A stretch of 64,000 bases of DNA from Actinokineospora alba. Its GTDB lineage: Bacteria > Actinomycetota > Actinomycetes > Mycobacteriales > Pseudonocardiaceae. The notes under the pieces are model-generated. The model saw only the letters and a list, made by a program, of their open reading frames with translations, was not told the DNA's origin and ran no database searches. Made by a program: the position numbers and the translations under genes. Each line of letters starts with the position of its first letter. The first letter of the stretch is position 1. This document shows positions 28,672 to 37,900 of this stretch, one piece after another. The stretch lies in NCBI RefSeq assembly GCF_004362515.1, contig NZ_SNXU01000001.1:2790001-2854000 (forward strand), given 5' to 3'.

Positions 28672-29160
28672 TTAGATTCTCACCGGAGGCCTGCGTCGGG
28701 TGTCCATATGGGATCGCTGCTGAGGCGGCGTCTCGGCGTTGATCGCCGCCAACACCGCTGCTGCGGAGTGGAGCCAGCGCCTCGCGGGATCCGGCTCGCT
28801 GAACCACCAATGGTGCTGCGACATCGGTGATCTGAGTATTGGCAAGGGCAACACCGCGGGCGCGCAGAGGTAGCGGACATGTTCCGGCATTTGATACTGC
28901 CCCAACACCGCGTGGTCGGCTTCGGCCAAGAACATCACATGGCATCTCTGGGCGCTCATCAGCAGCACTGCCGGCGTGCAGAAACCGTCTTGCTCAAGCC
29001 TTTTGCGGACGGGCGCGGCGCGGTTGCCCGGAACGTCGAAGGCGACAGTTCCCTGTCCGAGGGGCAAGATCACGAGGCCGTCCGTCACTTCCACGGGCCA
29101 CGCCATGGCGTCGCGGTACCAGGTCGCCGTCTGGTTCAGGACGCAGGGCTCTGTTCGCAC
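28672..29160 (-). CDS. Small conserved actinobacterial protein, unknown (family A, copy 2)
   Basis: A protein of 162 residues from the GTG at 29160, which has GGAGGTG 6 nt upstream; the longer frame to 29196 contains this site internally. It shares WYRDAMAWP near residue 16, AVLPLPI near 110 and PDPARRWLH near 130 with the product of 15340-15822. The two are therefore paralogues at low identity. The C-terminus adds an arginine-rich tail. No membrane segment or signal is seen, and the function is unknown. Confidence 0.72.
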   Translation of the reverse strand: MRTEPCVLNQTATWYRDAMAWPVEVTDGLVILPLGQGTVAFDVPGNRAAPVRKRLEQDGFCTPAVLLMSAQRCHVMFLAEADHAVLGQYQMPEHVRYLCAPAVLPLPILRSPMSQHHWWFSEPDPARRWLHSAAAVLAAINAETPPQQRSHMDTRRRPPVRI

Positions 29161-29719
29161 GATCGCCACCTCCGAGTGAGGTTTCCAGTGCAGCACGCGT
29201 CACGGCGCGGAGGTAGTCAGTCGTCCCGTGCGTGAGCTTTTGTCGAGCTAAACGGGCAACACTGGCCTCACCGCGATGAAGTCCTCAATAGACTGCTTGG
29301 GCGGCTCAAACATATTCGGCTCGATGTCAGTCACGGTCTACTCGGAAGCTGCGAATGAGTTTCTTCATCGGTCGTTTTCCTTGTCATGGTGAGGAAAGAG
29401 CCTGCGTCAGCGTGAGCCGAGAGGCACGGATCGAGGGGTAGGCCAGCGATCGAGCTCCCTCGACAGCCGCACCGGGAACTCGTGCTGCAGCGGTGGTGGC
29501 GATTGCCGTGTCGTCGTTGTGCTGGTATGCGGTGCCGGCGCCGGCACTTTCGCTGGTCCGGTCCGGCGAGTCTACGACCGGATGAAACATGCACTCGACG
29601 TGTTGTCCAGCGGAGTCTTCATCACGCTGGGACCAGCATCGTCGTCTGGTGACTCGTGAGTGCCGACCAGGGTGACCCGGCACCCGGGCTGCTGGGCACC
29701 TGCGGATCGCTGTTATGCG
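29161..29719. other. Intergenic stretch without a supported gene
   Basis: About 560 bp of lower-quality coding potential. Frames on both strands are arginine- and serine-rich and lack ribosome binding sites. Confidence 0.4.
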
Positions 29720-30060
29720 CGGCCTACACAACAGCCCCGAGCGACAACCGCCGCCAGGGCCCCGGAGCTGATCGGCGAAGCCGACACCGCCGCCGTGCGC
29801 CTGGCCGGACGGAGAACCCCGGGCGGGTTCTTGTCCGGCACCAACGTGGTGATCTACCGCATCGGCGTGCACACCGCGGCGACGCCGGAACTGCCCTGGA
29901 CTACGCGGCGATAATCCAGTTGCACGAGATCCCCACCCCGGAACGGCGCGTTCGCTACTGCCTGGACACCGCACGGGCTGGGCGCCGATTCGATGATCAC
30001 CACCGCAGCGCACTGCTGGTCGCTGACCCGCTGCGCCCCGAAGAGCGGCGACGATCGTCG
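29720..30060 (+). pseudogene. Decayed helix-turn-helix regulator, C-terminal TPR part
   Basis: Fragments in different frames read like the C-terminal ligand-sensing part of actinobacterial XRE regulators. GTNVVIYRIGVHTAA is followed after a frame change by GTALDYAAIIQLHEIPTPER and RRVRYCLDTARAGRRFDD, then LRPEERRRSSVPSL. The N-terminal DNA-binding domain is absent. Several frameshifts make it non-functional. Confidence 0.6.
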
Positions 30061-30326
30061 GTCCCCTCGCTCGCTGGTGTCCTCGCCCCTCACCGGCCCC
30101 GGCCCCACCCCCGTCCGGTTTGCGGGGAACTCGCCGACCTGTGCGGTGCGACTGTCTGACCGCCACCGCCATAGGCCGTCTCACCTCGAAGAAGGGCTGG
30201 TGTATTAGGGCACCTATGGATTCACTTTCACCCTGTTGGCGGTCGATCGTGTTGATCGGAACGGATGGCGTAGTTGTACTCATCCCTGTCAGGTCAAGCC
30301 GGTAGTCGCAGACTGGAGGGGTGCGC

Positions 30327-30737
30327 ATGTCGAGTCACGCAGAACAAATGGAGCAACTCGCCGCGCAGTACCACAATCAGATGGCCGAACTCCAGGAGCT
30401 TCAGCGGAGCATGCGGGAGATCTCCTGCACGGCCATCGCCCCTCGCAAGGTTGTCTCAGTTACCGTGGCCTACGGCGGCGTCGTCAAGGACGTCACGTTT
30501 CCGAGCTCCGCCTACAAGCGGATGGCTCCCGCCGAACTGTCCGCAGCCGTCATGAACACGATCGCCGATGCACAGCAGCAGGTGATCCGCGAGTCGGCGG
30601 CTCTGATGGCGCCGACTCTCCCGCCTGGCGTCGACGCCGTGAAGTTGTTCTCCGGCGAGTTGGACGTGCACTCGATCGTGCCGTCGGAACCGATGACGCG
30701 AGACAGCTGGGGCGGCTCGACGAGGATGGGTGGTTGA
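30327..30737 (+). CDS. YbaB/EbfC-family protein
   Basis: A protein of 136 residues. An N-terminal coiled helix (QMEQLAAQYHNQMAELQELQ) is followed by the YbaB core: strand VSVTVAYGGVVKDVTF, the region around YKRMAPAELSAAVM, and helix NTIADAQQQVIRESAALMAP. The family includes nucleoid-associated DNA-binding proteins. In actinomycetes, YbaB-like proteins are repeatedly found directly upstream of ESX/WXG100 and giant toxin genes, as here. GGAGGGG lies 5 nt before the ATG. Only 5 bp separate it from the next gene, so they form an operon. Confidence 0.85.
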   Translation: MSSHAEQMEQLAAQYHNQMAELQELQRSMREISCTAIAPRKVVSVTVAYGGVVKDVTFPSSAYKRMAPAELSAAVMNTIADAQQQVIRESAALMAPTLPPGVDAVKLFSGELDVHSIVPSEPMTRDSWGGSTRMGG

Positions 30738-30742
30738 TTCCG

Positions 30743-31864
30743 ATGAGTACCGAGACCAGTTCCGGTGGTGGCGAGCTCCATGTGGACACCGACGCCATCA
30801 ACGTGGCCGCTGCGCACTTGGGCGCAATCGGCGGGTACATCCTCTCTCATGCGAACGCCGTCCGTTATCTCGGGGAGTACGCGCCGATCCACGGTGACGG
30901 GTCGGGGGAGGGGTACGACAGTTGGAACCTCTTCAAGGGCGGCCACTTCAAAGCCACCGACACTATCTTGGACTGCTTGAACGCAGTCGCCAAAATTGTA
31001 CCGGCGCTCGAGAACAGCGTGCGGAGCTTCAGCGATCTGGGGGTCGACATCGAGGCCAACAACGTGCAGTTGGCCAGGTACGCGTTGGTCCGCGACCCCA
31101 AGCAGGGCGACGAGCCCGAGACGGAGCGGAACGCTCCGGTGCAACCGAGCGTGGCGGCGACCAAGGTGGACCGGAATGCTCCGGTGGGGCAGCCGGATGC
31201 TCTGGTGGTGGAGCGGAAGGCTCCGGTGCTACTGGGTGTGGCGGCGAGCAAGGTGGACCGGAATGCTCCGGTGGGGCAGCCGGATGCTCTGGTGGTGGAG
31301 CGGAAGGGGCCGGTGCTACTGGGTGTGGCGGCGAGCAAGGTGGACCGGAATGCTCCGGTGGGGCAGCCGGATGCTCTGGTGGTGGAGCGGAAGGGGCCGG
31401 TGCTACTGGGTGTGGCGGCGAGCAAGGTGGACCGGAATGCTCCGGTGGGGCAGCCGGATGCTCTGGTGGTGGAGCGGAATGCTCCGGTGCAACTGGGTGT
31501 GGGGCGTCGGAGTTTTCTGGTGGTGGACCGGAGAGCTCCGGTGGGGCGGCCGGATGACGTGATCGTGCCTTGTGGTAAGCCGGATCAGGATTTCACGGTG
31601 CCGTCGGTGCTGGCGACGCGCGAGGACGCTGGTGAGCCAAGGCAGCCGGCGTCTCCGATGTTGGTGAGGACGCGCGAGGACGTTCCTGGGCCGACGCAGC
31701 TGGCGTCTCCGATGTTGGTGAGGACCCGCGAGGACGTTCCTGGGCCGACGCAGCTGGCGTCTCCGACTGTGGTGGGGTCGGTGACTGCCGTTCCCCTGCC
31801 TGATGTCGAGGTGTATCCGGTGTCGACCAGCGATCCCGAACCGGAGGCCCCCCTGCTCTTGTAG
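30743..31864 (+). CDS. ESX/WXG-like protein with repeat-rich C-terminus
   Basis: A protein of 373 residues. The first ~115 are helical, in the manner of WXG100/ESX-associated proteins: two long helices around a GEGYDSWNLFKGG turn, with a second helix pair ending near ARYALVRD. The rest is built of repeats. Four copies of a 29-residue unit (VDRNAPVGQPDALVVER and following) are joined to an 18-residue unit (SPMLVRTREDVPGPTQLA) present two and a half times, and a proline-rich tail. The layout suggests a T7SS-type secreted or partner protein for the giant protein that follows. No signal peptide is seen. A strict YxxxD/E export motif was not found (YALVRD has one residue too many). The ATG at 30743 follows GGGTGG at a long spacing. 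Confidence 0.75.
   Translation: MSTETSSGGGELHVDTDAINVAAAHLGAIGGYILSHANAVRYLGEYAPIHGDGSGEGYDSWNLFKGGHFKATDTILDCLNAVAKIVPALENSVRSFSDLGVDIEANNVQLARYALVRDPKQGDEPETERNAPVQPSVAATKVDRNAPVGQPDALVVERKAPVLLGVAASKVDRNAPVGQPDALVVERKGPVLLGVAASKVDRNAPVGQPDALVVERKGPVLLGVAASKVDRNAPVGQPDALVVERNAPVQLGVGRRSFLVVDRRAPVGRPDDVIVPCGKPDQDFTVPSVLATREDAGEPRQPASPMLVRTREDVPGPTQLASPMLVRTREDVPGPTQLASPTVVGSVTAVPLPDVEVYPVSTSDPEPEAPLLL
31163..31510 (+). repeat. 87-bp tandem repeat, four copies
   Basis: Copies begin with AAGGTGGACCGGAATGCTCC at 31163, 31250, 31337 and 31424, spaced exactly 87 bp (29 codons). The last copy diverges after about 70 bp. They are nearly identical, with changes such as AAGGCT to AAGGGG, and lie within the ESX-like gene. 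Confidence 0.95.
31649..31780 (+). repeat. 54-bp tandem repeat
   Basis: Units begin GCGTCTCCGATGTTGGTGAG at 31649 and 31703, with a partial third at 31757. The period is 54 bp (18 codons), within the C-terminal part of the ESX-like gene. Confidence 0.9.
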
Positions 31865-31954
31865 GCGGGTATCGCTCAGCACTTCGCACGGACTGATCGA
31901 TCGCTTGCGGCGATCTCCTGATTCATCATCTGGGACATGCCATCGGAGGCCACC

Positions 31955-31981
31955 ATGTCGGCGAACGACGTTCGGGGCTGA
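31955..31981 (+). CDS. Eight-codon leader ORF before the giant gene
   Basis: ATG at 31955 with a strong GGAGG five nt upstream encodes MSANDVRG and stops at TGA 31979-31981, 6 nt before the GTG start of the giant gene. It is in the same frame as the giant gene. The giant gene itself lacks a comparable ribosome binding site. Re-initiation after this leader, or rare readthrough of the TGA, could set its expression. Expression of the leader is inferred. Confidence 0.5.
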   Translation: MSANDVRG

Positions 31982-31987
31982 TCGATC

Positions 31988-34900
31988 GTGGCGGCGGATG
32001 TCTATTTCCCGGAGTGGCTTGACTGGTTGACGGTGTCGATCGTTGGTACCAGGGGGGATCAGGTCGATGTTGTGGCGACTCGGGCGACGGCGGATCGGTA
32101 TCGCGAGTTGGCTGTGTTTCTTGATGGGCTTGGGTATCTGATTGGTGGTGCGGCGGCGGGGGTTGATGACGCTATCGGGGGTGATGCTGGTCGGGCGTTT
32201 CGGGGGAACGCGGACGAGGTGGTGGTGCCGCTGCCGCAGGTTGCCGGCTTGGCGGGGACGCAGGGGGATGCCCTGGACAATTTCGCGTTGAATGTCGAGT
32301 CGAGTAATTACTCGACGATGTATGAGCTGACGTTTTTCGCGTCGTCGATTGTGTGGGCGCTGACGAGTCCGTTCACCGCGTGGATGGTGCCCGAGTTCAT
32401 TGCCGGCGCCCGTTTGGCGGTCGCTCAGATCTTCGCGCTCAGGGACGCTGCGACGTTGGCTGCGAAGCAGGTCGTGGAGGAGGCCGCTGAGGAGGTGGCT
32501 CAGGACGCGTTGGTCCAGTTGCACCAGAAGGTCGAAGGTAATCGACACTCCGTGGACTGGGACTCGATCACGCTCAGTGCGGTCGCGGGTGCGGCGGCGG
32601 GTGGCCTCATGTCCGGTTTGCGCAAGCTTGGCGAGAAGTTCACCCCGGATTTCTCGAAGACAGTGCTGTTCTCCGGTCTGACCGAGGGCGTCACGGAAGG
32701 CATCGTGGGCGTTGGTGTCACCGGTGTGACGGGTGGGAACCTGTCGGATGCCTGGATGGGTGTGGTCGGCGGGTTCAACTCCGGTTCCCTGGAGCACGGC
32801 GCCAACGATGCCGGTGACAAGATCGACGATCTGGTCAACGGGCCGAAGATGCCCAACATGGATGCGCTCGAGCGCCCGACTTCGGTCATGCCGAGCGGGC
32901 CACTGGGCGCGACCTATGGTGGCGACGGGCCCCCCACGCCGATCACGCAGGACGTGGAGTCCGAGTTGCCCCCGGGCGTCGACAAGCCCGGCACGGACAC
33001 GCCTGGTGTCCATGGACCCGGCACGGACACGCCAGGTGTTCACGGACCTGAGACTGATGTGCCGGGTGTTCACGGACCTGAGACTGATGCGCCCGACCTT
33101 GATGGCCTTGGTACGGACGTGCCGCTGGTCGTCGGCGCGCCGTCGAACATCCCTGCGGGGGCGCCGCAGAACAAGCCGCCAGGGCACGATCCGCAAGGGC
33201 AGGACCTGCCAGGCCGGGATCGGCCCGCCGAGACCGGGCCACACTTGGAGCAGCTCGGCGTTGATCAGCCGGCACCGCACTCCATCCTGCCGCACACTCC
33301 GCCACCGATCAACGGCCCGGTGGTTGACGGGCCGCGGATCGAACACCCGGTGATCGACGTCCCCGTGGTGGACACCCCGGTGATCGCTGGTCCACGGCTG
33401 GACGACCAGCCGCTTGACGGTCCGCGGATCGAGCACCCGGTGATCGACGTTCCAGTGGTGGACACCCCGGTGATCGCTGGTCCACGGCTGGATGGCCAGC
33501 CGCTTGACGGTCCGCGGATCGAACACCCGGTGGTTGAGGGGTCGCGGGTCGACGTTCCGGACGGACCGATTGTCGAGGGACAGAACTCCGTTGATCCGGG
33601 CCAGGTCGTCGGCGACCCGACCGTCACTCCAGCTCCGGTCCCGTTGACGGACACGGTGACCGCGCCGCCGGTGACTGTCGACTCGCCACTGTTCAATGGT
33701 GTGGATCCCCACGCGCCGAGTGGGCTGCCGGGCGACGCGGCGGACCCGACCTCCCTTGCGCCCCAGCCGATCCCGACCCAGACGACGGATCACACGCCGA
33801 CGAACCAGCCTCCGACACAGGCCGGCCCGCAGTCGGTGACGAGTACGCCGAGTGGTCCGTTCGCGCAGGTGACCCCGCCGACGATCCAGCCTCCGGGTCA
33901 GGTTGGTCCGCAGTCGGTGACGAGTACGCCGAGTGGTCCGTTCGCGCAGGTGACCCCGCCGACGATCCAGCCTCCGGCTCAGGTTGGTCCGCAGTCGGTG
34001 ACGAGTACGCCGAGTGGTCCGTTCGCGCAGACGACTCCGCAGTCGATTCCGCACGTGGACTCGGCTTTGGGTGGCACCGAACCGACACGATCGGGCGATC
34101 AGGCCGGGCAGCACGTCCCCAGTGGACAGTCCGACCACGGCCGGTTGCCGTTGGTACGGGAGTCCGGTACGCCGCAGGGTTCCGCGTTGGGTGATCTCGG
34201 GATTCAGAGCCCGGTGGGACACAACGTCGACGGTCCGCGGGTTGGCCACCCGGGCGGCCCGGCAGGCCCGGTCACCGTCGCGCCGCAGACAACTTCGACC
34301 CCGGTGAATGCCCAATCGGGCCTGCCGAACCCGGCTCGGGGTGGCACGGAGTCCGTGCCGTCCGGGGATCAGGCCGGGGCCGTTTCCAGTGGACGGTCGG
34401 ATCTTGGCAGGTTGCCGCTGGAGCGGGAGTTTGAGGTGCCGCGCAGCCCCGCGTTGGGCGATGTGATCCCTGCGCCGAGCGTGAGTGACGTCCCTTCGCC
34501 GGAGAGTGTCGTCCCGGTCGAGCAGGCGCCTGCCGTCGTCGGCCGGACGGACACGCCTATCGCCGACGTGGGCCCCGTCGCCGACGCCCAAGTTGCGGGC
34601 GGACCGGCGGCGGATCACTTCGAGGACGAGGCGTCCGAGGTCGAGTCGGTCTTCGATGGTGACCGCTCGGATGTCACGGATGCGAGTGATCTCGGTGACG
34701 TCCCGGTTGTGCCTGTTCAGGTTCCGCCGGTCTATGGCACGCCGCACGGCTATCCGCGGGGTGAGTCGCTCGCTGCAGCTCCCGCGCAGCAGGGTGGCCG
34801 GATCCACATGGCGCCGGGTTGGCCTAAGCCGGTGCGGTCGGCGTTCGAGGTCCGGCGGGGGCGGCGGGGCGTGGACACCGTCGTGGAGGTCACGGTGTTC

Positions 34901-37900
34901 GTCGACCTCCAGCCGAAGGGCCGTCAGGATGTCCTTGTCCGGCAGCAGGTGCTGCGGGAGGCTCAGCTTGCCGTCGACTGGTACTACAACCAGCCGAATC
35001 TGCGCCTGCGCAATGGTGACCTGCTGCGTTTCCGTATCCAGCCCAAGTCGGCGGACGATCCGCTGCACCATGCGGTGACCATCGATGCCGACCACGAGAT
35101 CGACCATCTGCACTGGCGGCCGGGCATGCCCAGCGTGACCTATGCGCACGAGTTCGGCCACATGATCGGCCAACCGGAGGAGTACGCCGAGAACCAGCCG
35201 AAGCCGGACAACAATGCCAAGGACAACAATGCCAAGGACAAGAATGTCGAGGACAAGCCGAAGAGGCTCGATATCAGTGGCACCGTCATGGGCCGCCACA
35301 CGGAGATCGGCCCGGACGGAAAGCCGCGCCTGATCACCGACATCAAGGTGCCGCAGCGATTCGTCGACGTCCTGGCTCGCAACCTCGGTATCGACGACCT
35401 CACCCCGACCGGCCACGACACACCGTTGCGCCAGGACAACATCGTCACCCCCGAACTACCCGAAGGCACCCCACTCCCCAAAGCACCACCGTTACCCCCA
35501 GAGCACAGCGGAACGACCACGTCGGGCGGTCTGCCGTCCGCCGCCGAAATCGTGGCCAAGCTGCCCGGATACATGCGCAAGAGCCGTGGTCTCGGTCTCG
35601 CCGAGCAGAAGGGCGATGTCCGTGGTCCGGCGAGGGACCTTGAGGCCCAGTTGCGCAAGCTCGCGCCCCGCGTGAAGACGTGGCACGGCGCGGATTTGAT
35701 GGCCCAGTTCCCGACCAAGTGGATCCGCGGCACGCAGATGGACGGTGGCCTGCCGTTGCGGATCAGGGGCGACGACAAGTACTACGAGGTTCGGGTCAAG
35801 TCCACGTTCGACTGGGACGCCCTCACGGTGCAGGCCAAGGGCGACTACACGCTGCGTGGGCGGTCCAAGGACAAGAGAGCCTTCGAGAACAGATCCGGTC
35901 ACGAGCGGACCGGCAACATCCCGGTGATCTTGCAGGGCCCGGCGGTGCCGGGTGTGAACGCCGCGGTGAGCATGAGCATCCCGGTCTCGCCGACGGAGCG
36001 GGCGAGCGGTGGCCATCGGCAGGAGCTGGGCAACTCCAGCACGGTGGAGCTCTGCGACCCGTACGAGGTCGACGTTCCCCTCACCATGGAGTTCACGCTC
36101 ATCGGCCCGGACGGTCAGTTCGTTCCGGGCCGCACCACCGCCGACGGCCATGTCCTGCTCTCGGTGCCGACCACGTTGCCCACGCAAGACATCGCCGGTG
36201 AAGGCGTGTTGAGTGTCGAGCATGCTCGTGCCAAAGGCCTGCGGCATGGAGCCCTGCCGGAGAACCTCGAGCCGGTCACCACGCGGCCGAAGCGGTTCGT
36301 CACCGAGGAAGTCATCGTCAATCGCGGCACCGCCCCCACCTTCCTCGACCAGGTCGTCGCGATGTTGGGGCCCAAATACCGCAGGGTGACCGCGATCGGT
36401 ACGAATGGCCGTGAGTCGATCTTCGACTTCGTGTGCGAACTCGGGATCAAGGCGAACCTGCCCAAGATGACCGTCCTGGCGGACGCGGATCCGGAGGAGG
36501 GCTGGGTCCGTTCCCAACCGCTCTTCAAGGGCAAGAACCGCGACGGCTTCGAGTTGTTCCCCAAGAGTACCCAGCTGGAGATGCGCGCCGTCGCCCGCTG
36601 GGTCCGGGTGGTCGACACCTTGAACAAGGTGCCGACGACCGACCGTTCGCACGACCACTACGAGAGCGTCCACCGGTCTGAGGTCTCGCGGAACGTGGAG
36701 GCCGAGGGCTTCGTGCTCGGCGGCGGCCCTGGTATCGCCCAGGCTGGTGTCGGGCAGGGCGGCCCCACCTTCCAGGCAGGCCGGCTGCAGAACGCGTCCA
36801 CCGCTGTGGGGCAGTCCACCGCGGTCAAACACGCGGTCGAGGTCACTGGCGATGTCGTGCGCTACGAAATGGTGTACGACATTCAGGTTCGCCAACTCGG
36901 CGGGAAACCGCGGACCCTGCTGGGCAACGTCAGCGCGTACCAGTTGACCGAGATGCGGCACGCGCGCCGGGCAGGCCTGCCGGGTGTGCCCGCGGATGAC
37001 ACGTTCGTCTCGGGACCGGACCGCACGAAGCAGGGACCGTTCGAGTTCGAGAGCGGTCAGGCGCTGCTCGGCATGGTGGACGAGTTCGACAGCGGCGACC
37101 TCGTCCACCGCACTATCCAGCCACACCTGACCAGGCTGGCAAAGGAGAAGGGCTGGCTGCTCGACCGAACGAAGTTCTCGCGGCAGCTGACGAACAGGAA
37201 GCTGCCGCTGAGCTACTTCGGTGAGGAGGCGTTCGACGGCGGCAACCTGACCGCGAAGGTCGCCGAGGCGCTCGAGCTCGGACAAAATCTCGCCGACGTG
37301 CTGTCCGACCAGCAGCTGTCCCACCTGGTCAAGGCCATGGTCGGTGCGGAGCTGCACATCCCGCTCAAGAAGGCAGGCTGGTTCCACGAGCGCGATTTCA
37401 CGCTGGTGTTGACGGCGGATACCGGCAGCTGGGAGCAAGGGGAGCTGCTGAGCGCCGAAGAGATCACCGGTCTGTTCAAGAGCAAAGACGCCACCACGGC
37501 GGCAGATGGCCGGAACAGGGAGATCACCGGCGGATTCGGGATCCAGGGGCGCGGTCTGGGTGCGCTTCCCGCGGCGGGGCCGTCCACCGCCCTGTTCGGC
37601 CTGGGGCTGGCGGAGATCCGGACGGTGTGGACGAGGCTGGCCGAGAGCGCGCGGACACACACCAGCAGACGCAATCTCGAGGTCAGCAGTGGCGACACCG
37701 TCGCGCAGGGCGGCGAACTCGGCAAACACAATGTGCGCCAGTTCCGGACCCAGGTGACGGTCACCAGCGAGATCCGGGCGCAGGAGCGGCACAACAGAGC
37801 GTTCCGCAAGATCACCATCGGTCGAAGCGGCCGCCAAGCGCCGCCGACCGTGACGCTGGGGCCGCCCGCTCCGGTGACCGCCGAGCTGAGAATGCTCGTG

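Noticed and set aside
16132..30225. Shared 14-mer ACCTATGGATTCAC at 16132 and 30212
   Set aside because: Short, with diverging flanks and no flanking mobile-element features. Chance or a weak promoter element is enough to explain it.
31163..31510. CRISPR-like look of the 87-bp repeats
   Set aside because: Units are contiguous, in frame and coding, with no unique spacers and no cas genes.
31979..31990. Sequencing error joining the leader ORF to the giant gene
   Set aside because: Leader and giant gene are already in the same frame, separated by a clean TGA. The expected family N-terminus (AADVYFPEW) begins right after the GTG.
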